The position numbers were made by a program, and so were the translations under genes. From assembly GCA_900143615.1 (NCBI GenBank), contig FREU01000007.1, positions 144,612 through 208,611 of the forward strand: a DNA stretch of 64,000 bases, in the 5' to 3' direction. This DNA is from Rhodobacteraceae bacterium Alg231-30 (GTDB lineage Bacteria; Pseudomonadota; Alphaproteobacteria; Rhodobacterales; Rhodobacteraceae). The first letter of the stretch is position 1. Every line of letters begins with the position of its first letter. The notes beneath the pieces were generated by a model. The model did not search any database and was not told the origin of the DNA. It saw only the letters and a program-made list of their open reading frames with translations. Below are positions 56,803-64,000 of this stretch, piece after piece.

Positions 56803-56898
56803 AGCAGGAAATCCCTCATCTCCAAGCCCGCCCTTGAACCCAAGCCACCAACCGCTAATGTGCGGCCTGAATGAGCACCCAAGATAACGGACGAGCCG

Positions 56899-57369
56899 AT
56901 GGCCCATTACAACCGAGCCAAAGTCGCCGCGTTGATCCAGAAATCCCGCAAACGTGGAAAACTGGTGCAATACGCAGCTCTTGTGTACCGAATGCGCGAT
57001 GGCAAGGTTCAGGTGTTACTGGTCACCTCACGCAAATCGCAGAACTGGATTCTGCCCAAAGGGTCTCCCATCGCGAACCTCAAGCCCCATCAAACGGCCG
57101 CACAGGAAGCTTGGGAGGAAGCAGGCGTAAAGGGGCGCGCAGACAAGAAATGTCTGGGTCGTTTCCGCTTTGACCGCCAAGGGCGCGGCAATCGCCGCCA
57201 ACTTTGCGTTGGATTGGTCTACCCTCTGCAGGCAAAAAAACTTGCCCGCAATTTCCCCGAGGCAGGTCAACGCCAACGCAAATGGCTCAGCCCCAAAAAA
57301 GCCGCCCGCCGCATCGCAAACCCCGAGCTGTCTGAAATTGTGCGCAGTTTTGATCCGCGCAATCACTAG
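56899..57369 (+). CDS. Nudix hydrolase (diphosphoinositol-polyphosphate phosphohydrolase-like)
   Basis: A 156-residue Nudix protein. The Nudix box spans about residues 55-77, with AAQEAWEEAG keeping the metal-binding glutamates. The conserved early Glu of GX5E is Leu and the Arg of REUXEE is Gln. The opening IQKSRKRGKLVQYAALVYR and the NWILPKGSP motif resemble the small alphaproteobacterial DIPP-like group. Likely substrates are nucleoside or inositol polyphosphates; not determined. Confidence 0.88.
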   Translation: MAHYNRAKVAALIQKSRKRGKLVQYAALVYRMRDGKVQVLLVTSRKSQNWILPKGSPIANLKPHQTAAQEAWEEAGVKGRADKKCLGRFRFDRQGRGNRRQLCVGLVYPLQAKKLARNFPEAGQRQRKWLSPKKAARRIANPELSEIVRSFDPRNH

Positions 57370-57453
57370 ACACCCCACTGCGAACTTGATCCGCCGACCC
57401 GACAGGATTATCTCTAACTGGATCCGGCGCGCAGCGCCTTACTAGGCCCGAAT

Positions 57454-57927
57454 ATGATTAGCTACACTTTAAAATGCTCTCACGACCACCGCTTTGACAG
57501 CTGGTTTCAATCTGCGGAAGCTTATGAAAAACTCAAATCCGCCGGAATGGTCGCCTGTGTGGTCTGCGGTAATACATCGGTTGAAAAGGCGATGATGGCC
57601 CCGCGCGTGCGCCCCGCCCGCTCGGCCGCAAGCCCTGCGCCAAAAGAGACGGAAACAGAACAGGCACCAGCACCAAAACAGGAGCGCCCGCTGTCCACCC
57701 CGGCCTCCCCCGCCGAACAAGCCATGAGTGAATTGCGCCGTAAAATCGAAGAAACCTCAGAGAATGTCGGCGACAACTTCGCATCCGAAGCCCGCGCCAT
57801 GCACGACGGCGACGCGCCCGAGCGCTCTATTTATGGTCAAGCCCGACCGGAAGAGGCCAAGGCGCTGATTGATGACGGCGTGCCTGTTACACCTCTGCCC
57901 TTCACCATTGGGCGCAAAACAAATTAG
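57454..57927 (+). CDS. DUF1178 family protein
   Basis: A 157-residue protein of unknown function, beginning MISYTLKCSHDHRFDSWFQS with a zinc-ribbon-like pair of cysteine sites (C8 and CVVC at 35-38). A low-complexity Pro/Ala/Glu linker (about 50-85) leads to a conserved C-terminal part ending AKALIDDGVPVTPLPF, typical of DUF1178. Confidence 0.9.
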   Translation: MISYTLKCSHDHRFDSWFQSAEAYEKLKSAGMVACVVCGNTSVEKAMMAPRVRPARSAASPAPKETETEQAPAPKQERPLSTPASPAEQAMSELRRKIEETSENVGDNFASEARAMHDGDAPERSIYGQARPEEAKALIDDGVPVTPLPFTIGRKTN

Positions 57928-57954
57928 CCGATAAATTTTCCCAAGGAACTGCCC

Positions 57955-58629
57955 ATGCATGTTGTGATCACCGGCGCCAATCGCGGTATTGGCCAAGCGC
58001 TCGACCACCAGTTCCGCGCCCGCGGCGACGCCGTGACCGGCACAGCGCGCAGCGGCGACGCCGTGACCGGCACAGCGCGCAGCGGCGATGAGTTTTTACA
58101 ACTCGACGTCAGCGATCCCACCAGTCAGGCTGCCATGGGCCGTGCGCTTGACACGCGCCCTGTGGATCTCTTGGTATGCAACGCAGGGGTTTATCTGGAC
58201 AAACGCGAAAACCTCGCGGACGGGTACGCGCCGCAAATGTGGGCCGACAGCTTTGCGGTCAACGTCACCGGCGTGTTTCTCAGCGTTCAAACCCTGCTGC
58301 CCAACCTGCAAATGTCCAAGGCGCCCAAGATTGCGATCATTTCCTCACAAATGGCCTCAGACACCCGCGCGCCGGGTGGGTCGTATATCTACCGCGCCTC
58401 CAAAGCCGCCGCGCTCAATCTGGGCCGCAACCTCGCCGCGGACCTAAGACACATCGGAATCGCGGTCGGCATCTACCACCCCGGATGGGTGCGCACCGAT
58501 ATGGGCGGAGACAAGGCAGATATCGACGTTACTGAGGCCGCATCTGGGTTACTCCAACGTTTTGATGCGCTCAATCTCGACACCACCGGATGTTTTGAAA
58601 CCTGGGACGGCCGCCCTCACGCCTTTTAA
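57955..58629 (+). CDS. Short-chain dehydrogenase/reductase with internal duplication
   Basis: A 224-residue classical SDR. The cofactor motif is TGANRGIGQAL (residues 6-16), the NAG motif is CNAGVYL, and the catalytic YxxxK is in YIYRASKAA. Residues 24-43 are two identical 10-residue units, GDAVTGTARS, in the loop after the second strand that normally contacts the ribose phosphate of NADP. Twenty-seven bases separate it from the DUF1178 gene. Substrate unknown. Confidence 0.88.
   Translation: MHVVITGANRGIGQALDHQFRARGDAVTGTARSGDAVTGTARSGDEFLQLDVSDPTSQAAMGRALDTRPVDLLVCNAGVYLDKRENLADGYAPQMWADSFAVNVTGVFLSVQTLLPNLQMSKAPKIAIISSQMASDTRAPGGSYIYRASKAAALNLGRNLAADLRHIGIAVGIYHPGWVRTDMGGDKADIDVTEAASGLLQRFDALNLDTTGCFETWDGRPHAF
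58024..58083 (+). repeat. Perfect 30-bp tandem duplication inside the SDR gene
   Basis: The 30-base unit starting GGCGACGCCGTGACC occurs twice with no mismatch (58024-58053 and 58054-58083), followed by the first five bases of a third unit. It keeps the reading frame. Perfect identity suggests a recent event or an assembly artefact. Confidence 0.95.
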
Positions 58630-58729
58630 GTGCCCAAATCCTCTCGTGCCTTGAATGCACAGCAAGCTGCGCCGCCAAGCCTTGGGCCAAGCGGCTTCGC
58701 CGCGGGCCACGCAAGGCGTGTCCTGTTTC

Positions 58730-58751
58730 AAGTATTTGTACAGAGAAGAAG
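58730..58751 (-). repeat. Partial dispersed element, inverted (copy E)
   Basis: On the minus strand it reads CTTCTTCTCTGTACAAATAC, matching the heads of copies A and D with few changes (18 of 22 bases against D). No tail hairpin follows. With copy D it forms a large inverted repeat separated by 22 bases. Confidence 0.7.
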
Positions 58752-58773
58752 ATCAGGAACCGCACTTCCAGCC

Positions 58774-58839
58774 CTTCTTCTTTGCAAAAATACTTCGGGG
58801 TGAATGCGCCTTTCGGCGCAGAGGGGCAGCGCCCCTTTT
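58774..58839 (+). repeat. Dispersed intergenic element, copy D, with terminator-like end
   Basis: The head CTTCTTCTTTGCAAAAATAC is followed by GGGG, middle hairpin TGCGCC-TTTC-GGCGCA and tail GGGGC-AGC-GCCCC, then TTTT. The tail plus T-run would work as an intrinsic terminator for the upstream SDR gene. Confidence 0.85.
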
Positions 58840-59348
58840 CTTGTTCGTTGACCACGCGTTTTCACCCGCCCTTTGAGAAAATCAATTTCAAGGGAGGGCA
58901 AGCACTTGGCCGTGAAAGGCGCCTTTGTCGGTCTCGGGTTTTGAATGGTTTGCTTAGACGCTTAAGGCCATGTTGGACCCAGTCGTGGTGTGTGCGGCCA
59001 CACATGTGTGTTGAGACAACCGTTCATTCAAAGACGACACGACTTTTCCACCTAAATGAAGAGTGACGAGAGTTGCGGTTCAGCCCTTTATGCATCCCAT
59101 CTTTGCGAAATTCATCCGTTCGTTTAACCTTCCAGTTCGTCTCCGTTGTTTGTTGCGAAACGTGGCATCAAAAGCGCAGAAGCTTGGAAATGGTCGATCC
59201 GATTGCCCCAAAGGGCAATATGCTCAGTTAAACTGGCAGACACGAGAATTGTTGCGCACGACGTCCTGCATGGTTTAGCCTTTCGGAATGCCGAAAAGGA
59301 GCCGGCGAAGCCCCTACAAAGAACACAACATGGGCAGAATTCACACAC

Positions 59349-61511
59349 GTGACCGGCAGTAAGGGATATTTGTTTCTTTTAGGAGCAGCGTTCATTTGGA
59401 TCGCGACGGTAATCGGGCTGTTTGAGGTCTTTTCACGAATGCCATACGTGGGCGGACGCTTTGAGGCTGATATTTCAAGTCCCGCGATGGTGTTGACGCA
59501 ACTCACACCCGGTGACCCGCTGGCATTGAGCGGTATTCGGCTGGGCCAAAAAATTACCGCTGTAGAAAGCACATCCGGCGCCTTCATTCAGCTCACCGGC
59601 TTAGAGGCCGTTTTGGGACGTCACCAAACCCACACGTTCGAACAATATAACCAAACTTTGGTTGCAAAAGACCACTTGTTTTCGCTTCTGCAAGAAGGGC
59701 AATTCACGTTGATCAGTCTAGATGGCGAGAGGTTTGAGGTCACCGCGAATACAGAGCCACCGCCCTATGAAATGGCTTTTTCGACTATTCTAAAAATGCT
59801 CTTGGCGCTCGTGGTGGTTATGGTTGCTGTGGGGATTTGGGTGTTTGCGCCTCCGTCGTTTTCGGTTGGAATGCTTGCCCTCAGCGGCTTGGGGTTGGCG
59901 ACAAATATGATCTGTGGCGCTTATCTGGAGCTTACCGAGATCACCGTGGCGCCGCAGGTGTTTCACAACGCTATCTCGATTGCGTCTTGGGGGGGAGCCA
60001 CATTTGCTTACACCCTGCTCGCGGTAATCTGGACCTTTCCAAAACCAATCACGCGATTTCCCTGGGCGACTATTTTGGTGGGCGTTGGGTTCATTCTCCA
60101 GCTAAATATCCTGTTTCAAGCTGTAGAACTCCCGATCAACTCGTTTGAAATCGCCCACCTCATTCCTGCACCCGTGGCCGTTGTCGCAAGCACCCTTCAG
60201 TGGTTGCGCACCCGCGGCCAGCCGCTGGAGCGGGCCTCTGTCATTTGGTTTTCTATGTCGATTTACGGCTTGGTGACCATCGTTTTGGCCCTGTACTCAA
60301 TACCCGTCATTCTCGACGTCCCGCCCATATTGGGGCCGTCCATGGCGAACGTTTTCCTCGCCTTGATCTTTTTCGGCATCGCGCTAGGGACTTTGCGTTA
60401 CCGCCTTTTTGATGTCCATAAGATATGGCTATCCGTTATTTTATGGATTTTTGCCGGGCTGTTGTTCGTCGTTTTCGACGTCGCTTTGGTTTTCACCATG
60501 AACCTTAATCAATTTCAGGCCGCGCCATTTGCTCTTCTCGTTGCAGGATGGGTTTACTTTCCGATGCGCACCAAAATCACCGAACTCGTTTTGGGTCATC
60601 GGGAAATCCGTGTGAGCGATTACATCCCCGACATGCTTGAGCGGTTCAATTCCGTCCGCAATCCAGAGGAAATTGATGGCCGATTTGTCAATTTTTTGAA
60701 GACCACGTTTAAGGTACGCGAAATTGCCTCCATTGATCCAATCCACCTTGATGAAGCCAAAATCGAAAACCATGGTCTTTTTCTACGTGTTCCAATGGTG
60801 ACGGATGGACGATCTGTGAAACTCGTTGGCCGCGCCAATGGACGTCAGCTGTTCTCCAGCTCAGAAAAGACCGCTGCTGAGACCTTTCTACGTCTTGTAC
60901 GCTCTATTCATGCAGGCAACATCCGCGAAATAACGCGGCTGGAAAACGAGCGTCGCCGCATAACAAGAGATCTTCATGACGATGTCGGAGGACGTCTACT
61001 CAGCTTGATCTATCAATCACCTGACACCGCCACTGCCGAACGCGCACAGGATGCACTCCAAGCTCTAAAAGAGACCGTTTATGTGGTTGAAAACTCTCAA
61101 CAGGTGGAATTTCAAACCGCGTGGGAAAACCTGATCGATGACGTGCGCGATGTATTTCCCGACGTAACTTTATACGGAGAGGATGAGGTGATCAGCCGCG
61201 TCCTGAATGCCCGCGAATACATCAACCTGAAACGGATTTTTCAGGAATTGATCTCAAACGCACGCAAATACGCGCGTCCTGGAACTTTGGAAGTCAGCCG
61301 CCGCACCGATGCGGCCGAAGACATCTTTATCAGTTTTTCCAACGAATCCGACCAACTCGCGGACAAAACCCTGAGCGGTATGCGCGGGCTAGTGAACATC
61401 AAAGAGCGAGCCATGGAAATGGGGGGCTCGGTCTTGGTCGAGAACGCAGACGCCAAAGGCCATCACTTCACTCTGGAACTCTGTCTTCCCGGCCAGCCTG
61501 TAGAGGACTAA
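59349..61511 (+). CDS. Membrane histidine kinase (NarL-system type) with PDZ-like and multi-TM sensor
   Basis: A 720-residue sensor kinase starting at GTG. One N-terminal membrane helix (about 7-28) precedes a periplasmic PDZ-like segment (about 50-135: TPGDPLALSGIRLGQKITAVE). A block of about seven membrane helices (145-405) and a GAF-like linker follow. The HisKA_3 motif RDLHDDVGGRLLSL has the phospho-accepting H543, and the ATPase N-box is ELISNARKYARP. The usual C-terminal ATPase glycine box is short. Its partner is probably the convergent regulator at 61508. Confidence 0.88.
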   Translation: MTGSKGYLFLLGAAFIWIATVIGLFEVFSRMPYVGGRFEADISSPAMVLTQLTPGDPLALSGIRLGQKITAVESTSGAFIQLTGLEAVLGRHQTHTFEQYNQTLVAKDHLFSLLQEGQFTLISLDGERFEVTANTEPPPYEMAFSTILKMLLALVVVMVAVGIWVFAPPSFSVGMLALSGLGLATNMICGAYLELTEITVAPQVFHNAISIASWGGATFAYTLLAVIWTFPKPITRFPWATILVGVGFILQLNILFQAVELPINSFEIAHLIPAPVAVVASTLQWLRTRGQPLERASVIWFSMSIYGLVTIVLALYSIPVILDVPPILGPSMANVFLALIFFGIALGTLRYRLFDVHKIWLSVILWIFAGLLFVVFDVALVFTMNLNQFQAAPFALLVAGWVYFPMRTKITELVLGHREIRVSDYIPDMLERFNSVRNPEEIDGRFVNFLKTTFKVREIASIDPIHLDEAKIENHGLFLRVPMVTDGRSVKLVGRANGRQLFSSSEKTAAETFLRLVRSIHAGNIREITRLENERRRITRDLHDDVGGRLLSLIYQSPDTATAERAQDALQALKETVYVVENSQQVEFQTAWENLIDDVRDVFPDVTLYGEDEVISRVLNAREYINLKRIFQELISNARKYARPGTLEVSRRTDAAEDIFISFSNESDQLADKTLSGMRGLVNIKERAMEMGGSVLVENADAKGHHFTLELCLPGQPVED

Positions 61512-62176
61512 ATGATGCCGTTTCGTTGTGCGTATATGGCTGCCTCGCTCCTGCTTGAGACTTCCAGCTTTTCATAAATCTTACCAATATGTGTCGCAAC
61601 TGTATGGCGCGAGATGTCAAGGAAGCCGGCTATTTCCGGGCGAGAAAACCCCCTCGCAATTAGTGCCAATACCTCTCGTTCGCGTTCTGTGAGCACATCT
61701 GGCGCGATGTCCACATTGAGTTCGGAATGCCTGACTGGAGCGAAATCATGCAGCGTTTTTTGGTTCATCAACTCAATTAGGCGCCGCGTCATAGAAGGTG
61801 TTATCGCTGGGCGCCCGTCTTGAATGCCGATGAAGTTCTCTGTGAGCTCTTCAATACTGCGCTCCTTAAGCAGGTATCCTTTAGCACCATTGGCCAAGGC
61901 CGTCGCCAAACGGCTGCCTTCATCGTGAATTGTCGCGATAATCACATAGGCCTCCGGATGATGCGAAAGTATCTCCAACAAAAAGTCTTCACCGGAGCCA
62001 TCAGGTAAATTCAGATCCAGAACGACCAAATCATAGGGCCCTTCCGGAAGAAACATCCGTGCGGACGCCAAAGTTGAAGCAATCGAAATATCGACCTCTT
62101 CATATGCGCGAGACAACACCTCCGTAAGACGCTGTCGCGCACCCTCATGATCTTCAATAAGCAAAACACGGCGCAT
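61508..62176 (-). CDS. NarL/FixJ-type response regulator
   Basis: A 222-residue two-domain regulator. The receiver domain has the acidic pair near E8-D9 and phospho-acceptor D54 (VVLDLNLPDG). The C-terminal LuxR-type helix-turn-helix is LTEREREVLALIARGFSRPEIAGFLDISRHTVATHI. It converges with the kinase gene, overlapping by 4 bases, and is divergent from the RTX gene 159 bases away, so it may control that gene. Confidence 0.93.
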   Translation of the reverse strand: MRRVLLIEDHEGARQRLTEVLSRAYEEVDISIASTLASARMFLPEGPYDLVVLDLNLPDGSGEDFLLEILSHHPEAYVIIATIHDEGSRLATALANGAKGYLLKERSIEELTENFIGIQDGRPAITPSMTRRLIELMNQKTLHDFAPVRHSELNVDIAPDVLTEREREVLALIARGFSRPEIAGFLDISRHTVATHIGKIYEKLEVSSRSEAAIYAQRNGII

Positions 62177-62335
62177 TGTTTCAGGATAATGAACAATGCG
62201 GTGATTCCACTAGCCCACCTGAACTAGTCCAACCCTTCGAATGAGGGATATCGTCAAATTTAACACAATTTAAACTTTAATTTTAAGGCGTTCGCTGGGT
62301 AGCGCCCGTTCACATATTGCATTGGAAAATTTCAC

Positions 62336-64000
62336 ATGACCGATTCCTATGATCAAGACGGCTACGATTCTGTGCGCGAGATGCGCGGTGACAACGAAAT
62401 CGATGTAGGTGACGGCGGAAGCAGTATCAAAACGGGCAATGGCGATGACACAATCACCGCGGGCGATGGGTATGACAAAGTCAAAGCCGGAAGCGGCGAC
62501 AACCTGATCGACGTTGGTGACGGCGGCTCCTCTATCATCACAAAGAACGGTGACGATACGATCACGGCGGGTGACGGCTACGACGTGGTCAAGGCGGGTA
62601 GTGGCGACAACGTCATCAACTTGGGAGACGGCGGAAGCCGCGTTTACACTGGCCACGGCGACGACGTGATCCTCAGCGAAGATGGCTATGATGTTGTTTT
62701 TGCAGGCAGTGGTGACAACCTTGTCGATGTCGGCGACGGCGGTGCCTTCATTGTGACAGGATCCGGCGACGACACGATCCGGACCGGAGACGGTTTCGAT
62801 TTCGTTTATGCAGGCTCCGGCGACAATGACGTGGATGTTGGCAAAGGCGGTTCCAAAATCTTTGCGGGTAATGGTGATGACACAATCGAAACCTCTGACG
62901 GCTGGGATTTTGTCAACGCAGGACATGGCCACAATACAATCACCATTGGCGATGGCGGCGGCTTTGTGGTCAGCGGCTGCGGCGAGGATGACGTCACCCT
63001 AACCAGCAGCGGATCGGCTTTTGTCCATACCGGCAGCGGCAATGACCAGGTGACGTTTGTCGTTGAGGAAACTCAGAGTTTTTCCCGTCTCTATGGCGGA
63101 CATGGTCAAGACACACTGGTGCTTGATCTGCCACTCAATCTCTATAAAGACGCTCATTTCCAAGCTGAAATGGCCTACTTCCTTGAGAACAAGGCACCGA
63201 ACGGCCAAGCCTTCTACTTCTGTTCTCTGAATCTATATGTTCATAGCTTCGAAGATGTGGAAATCGTTGTAAATGGTGTCGCTCTTGACCCAATTGATCG
63301 CGATGTCGTTGCTGTCTCAGACGCTGCGAGCTTGCGTGAAGATGATGGTCCAACCCTGCAATCTTCCGTGCTAGACAACGACGACGCCCCCAACGGCGTC
63401 GCCAGTGTGGTCTTGGAAACCGCGCCAGCAAAGGGCGTTTTGGTATTCAACTCAGATGGAACCTACTCATTTGATCCAAATGATGAATTCGAGACCCTCG
63501 CACAGGGCGAGCTGGAAGAAGTAAGCTTCACTTATAAAGTCACCGACCTCGATGGAGATACCTCCATTGCAACGGTAACCCTCACTGTGATCGGCGACAA
63601 CGATACGCCTTTCGTGGCGCCAGGCGCGCTCGCCGCCACGGAAGACGCCTTGGCGGTCGCATTTGATTTGTCCCAGATTGGCGACGACATCGACAGCGAC
63701 GACGATGGCAACTCGCTGACCTATTCGATTTCCGCAGCCCCTTCCGAGGGCACAGCCGCCATCAGCGGCACAACCCTGACCTTTGATCCAAACGACGAGT
63801 TTCAGGACCTTGCTAAAGGCGAGACCCGCAACGTCACGGTCACCGTCACAGCAGAGGACGCCCATGGCGCCACTTCCAGCGCAAACGTAACCGTCACCGT
63901 GACAGGCACAAATGACGCGCCAACCATGACCGCAGGCCTCGCTTCGGCTGATGAAGACGGCAGCGCAGTGACCGTAGACCTCGCAGCGCTTGGCGACGAC
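62336..64000 (+). CDS. Large RTX/VCBS repeat protein (3' end cut by window edge)
   Basis: The frame is open from ATG 62336 to the last base: 555 residues are visible and the protein continues. There is no Sec signal, as expected for a type I secretion substrate with a C-terminal signal. Residues 19-234 are six tandem 36-residue glycine/aspartate repeats of RTX type. From about 330 there are VCBS/cadherin-like domains of about 100 residues with SFDPNDEFETLAQGE and LTFDPNDEFQDLAKGE. It is probably a surface adhesin or secreted calcium-binding protein. GGAAA precedes the ATG. Confidence 0.87.
   Translation, partial: MTDSYDQDGYDSVREMRGDNEIDVGDGGSSIKTGNGDDTITAGDGYDKVKAGSGDNLIDVGDGGSSIITKNGDDTITAGDGYDVVKAGSGDNVINLGDGGSRVYTGHGDDVILSEDGYDVVFAGSGDNLVDVGDGGAFIVTGSGDDTIRTGDGFDFVYAGSGDNDVDVGKGGSKIFAGNGDDTIETSDGWDFVNAGHGHNTITIGDGGGFVVSGCGEDDVTLTSSGSAFVHTGSGNDQVTFVVEETQSFSRLYGGHGQDTLVLDLPLNLYKDAHFQAEMAYFLENKAPNGQAFYFCSLNLYVHSFEDVEIVVNGVALDPIDRDVVAVSDAASLREDDGPTLQSSVLDNDDAPNGVASVVLETAPAKGVLVFNSDGTYSFDPNDEFETLAQGELEEVSFTYKVTDLDGDTSIATVTLTVIGDNDTPFVAPGALAATEDALAVAFDLSQIGDDIDSDDDGNSLTYSISAAPSEGTAAISGTTLTFDPNDEFQDLAKGETRNVTVTVTAEDAHGATSSANVTVTVTGTNDAPTMTAGLASADEDGSAVTVDLAALGDD
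62390..63037 (+). repeat. Six tandem 108-bp (36-residue) RTX-like repeats
   Basis: Each unit follows the plan DN-x-IDVGDGGS, GDDTI-x-AGDGYD, V-x-AGSG. Unit boundaries fall at about 62390, 62498, 62606, 62714, 62822 and 62930. The first two units are most alike and the last is most diverged (HNTITIGDGG, CGEDDVTL). The 36-residue period equals four 9-residue RTX turns. Confidence 0.9.

Larger units (their letters stand above)
56158..56898. other. Long intergenic region upstream of mraZ
   Basis: This 741-base gap between mraZ and a Nudix gene has no convincing gene. It holds a strong hairpin (56241-56276), a smaller GC hairpin (56284-56297) and TGGG-rich stretches on the minus strand (56627-56640 and 56774-56802). 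I looked for RNase P RNA and tmRNA features and saw none. The dcw promoter should be here. Confidence 0.7.
58630..59348. other. Intergenic region with inverted element copies
   Basis: No gene is supported in 719 bases. It holds dispersed element copy D (58774-58839) and an inverted partial copy (58730-58751). A small hairpin TGTGTG-CGGC-CACACA lies at 58989-59004. The stretch 59005-59348 has lower GC than the genes around it and should contain the histidine kinase promoter. Confidence 0.7.

Noticed and set aside
56158..56898. RNase P RNA or another known structured RNA upstream of mraZ
   Set aside because: I searched by eye for conserved RNase P and tmRNA segments on both strands and found none.
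62390..63037. CRISPR-like array suggested by regular repeats
   Set aside because: The 108-base units are coding, diverged at the DNA level, and translate to RTX-type glycine/aspartate repeats.

Overview
The window looks like chromosomal DNA from a marine alphaproteobacterium of the Rhodobacteraceae (Roseobacter group). The evidence is gene content and style: a napFDAG nitrate reductase operon, a complete phenylacetyl-CoA epoxidase (paa) locus, xdhABC, a SelD fused to a flavoprotein, an H-NOX/diguanylate cyclase pair, betaine-type demethylation enzymes, a non-pyrrolysine MttB, and a dcw cluster running mraZ to mraY. Coding density is high and the DNA is GC-rich. I saw no rRNA, tRNA, CRISPR array, complete insertion sequence or phage module. 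Genus and species cannot be named from this sequence.

Layout. 1-4120 (minus): periplasmic nitrate reductase genes napF-napD-napA-napG, with napG cut by the left edge. 4674-14909: phenylacetate catabolism in two blocks, paaJABCDE (plus), then paaR-paaK-paaI (minus) divergent from paaZ (plus). Two matching palindromes, one before paaJ and one between paaI and paaZ, are good candidates for the PaaR operator. 15119-18848: a lipoprotein, then selU and a flavoprotein-SelD fusion facing each other with overlapping 3' ends, which is the tRNA 2-selenouridine pathway. 18949-30809: a catabolic island built around a Rieske N-demethylase-type oxygenase and an 832-residue dimethylglycine dehydrogenase-like protein, transcribed divergently. 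With them are an RpiR regulator, an aldehyde dehydrogenase, a carboxymuconolactone decarboxylase-like protein, a zinc-type dehydrogenase, two enolase-superfamily (MR/MLE) enzymes and a class III aminotransferase. The substrate is probably a methylated amine or betaine, but it is not identified.

30904-36719: a LysR regulator divergent from a three-gene redox locus (CcdA/DsbD-like membrane protein, Tat-exported beta-propeller, cytochrome c/beta-propeller fusion) that I cannot assign to a known pathway. 36779-37461 is gene-poor. 37462-43148: xanthine dehydrogenase xdhA-xdhB-xdhC (minus) divergent from a LysR regulator, with a 19-bp palindrome between them. 43145-44752: an H-NOX gas sensor with its partner diguanylate cyclase. 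44816-48200: a DUF4153 membrane protein and an MttB-family methyltransferase. 48505-56157 (minus): mraZ-rsmH-ftsL-ftsI-murE-murF-mraY, mostly overlapping, closed by a terminator. 56899-58629: a Nudix hydrolase, a DUF1178 protein and an SDR carrying an in-frame 30-bp duplication. 59349-62176: an unusual membrane histidine kinase convergent with a NarL-type regulator. 62336-64000: the start of a large RTX/VCBS repeat protein, cut by the right edge.

Scattered between genes is a family of about 60-bp elements (four copies plus one inverted partial copy). Each has a shared A-rich head and a shared GC-rich tail hairpin. The middle hairpin differs in sequence between copies but keeps its pairing.
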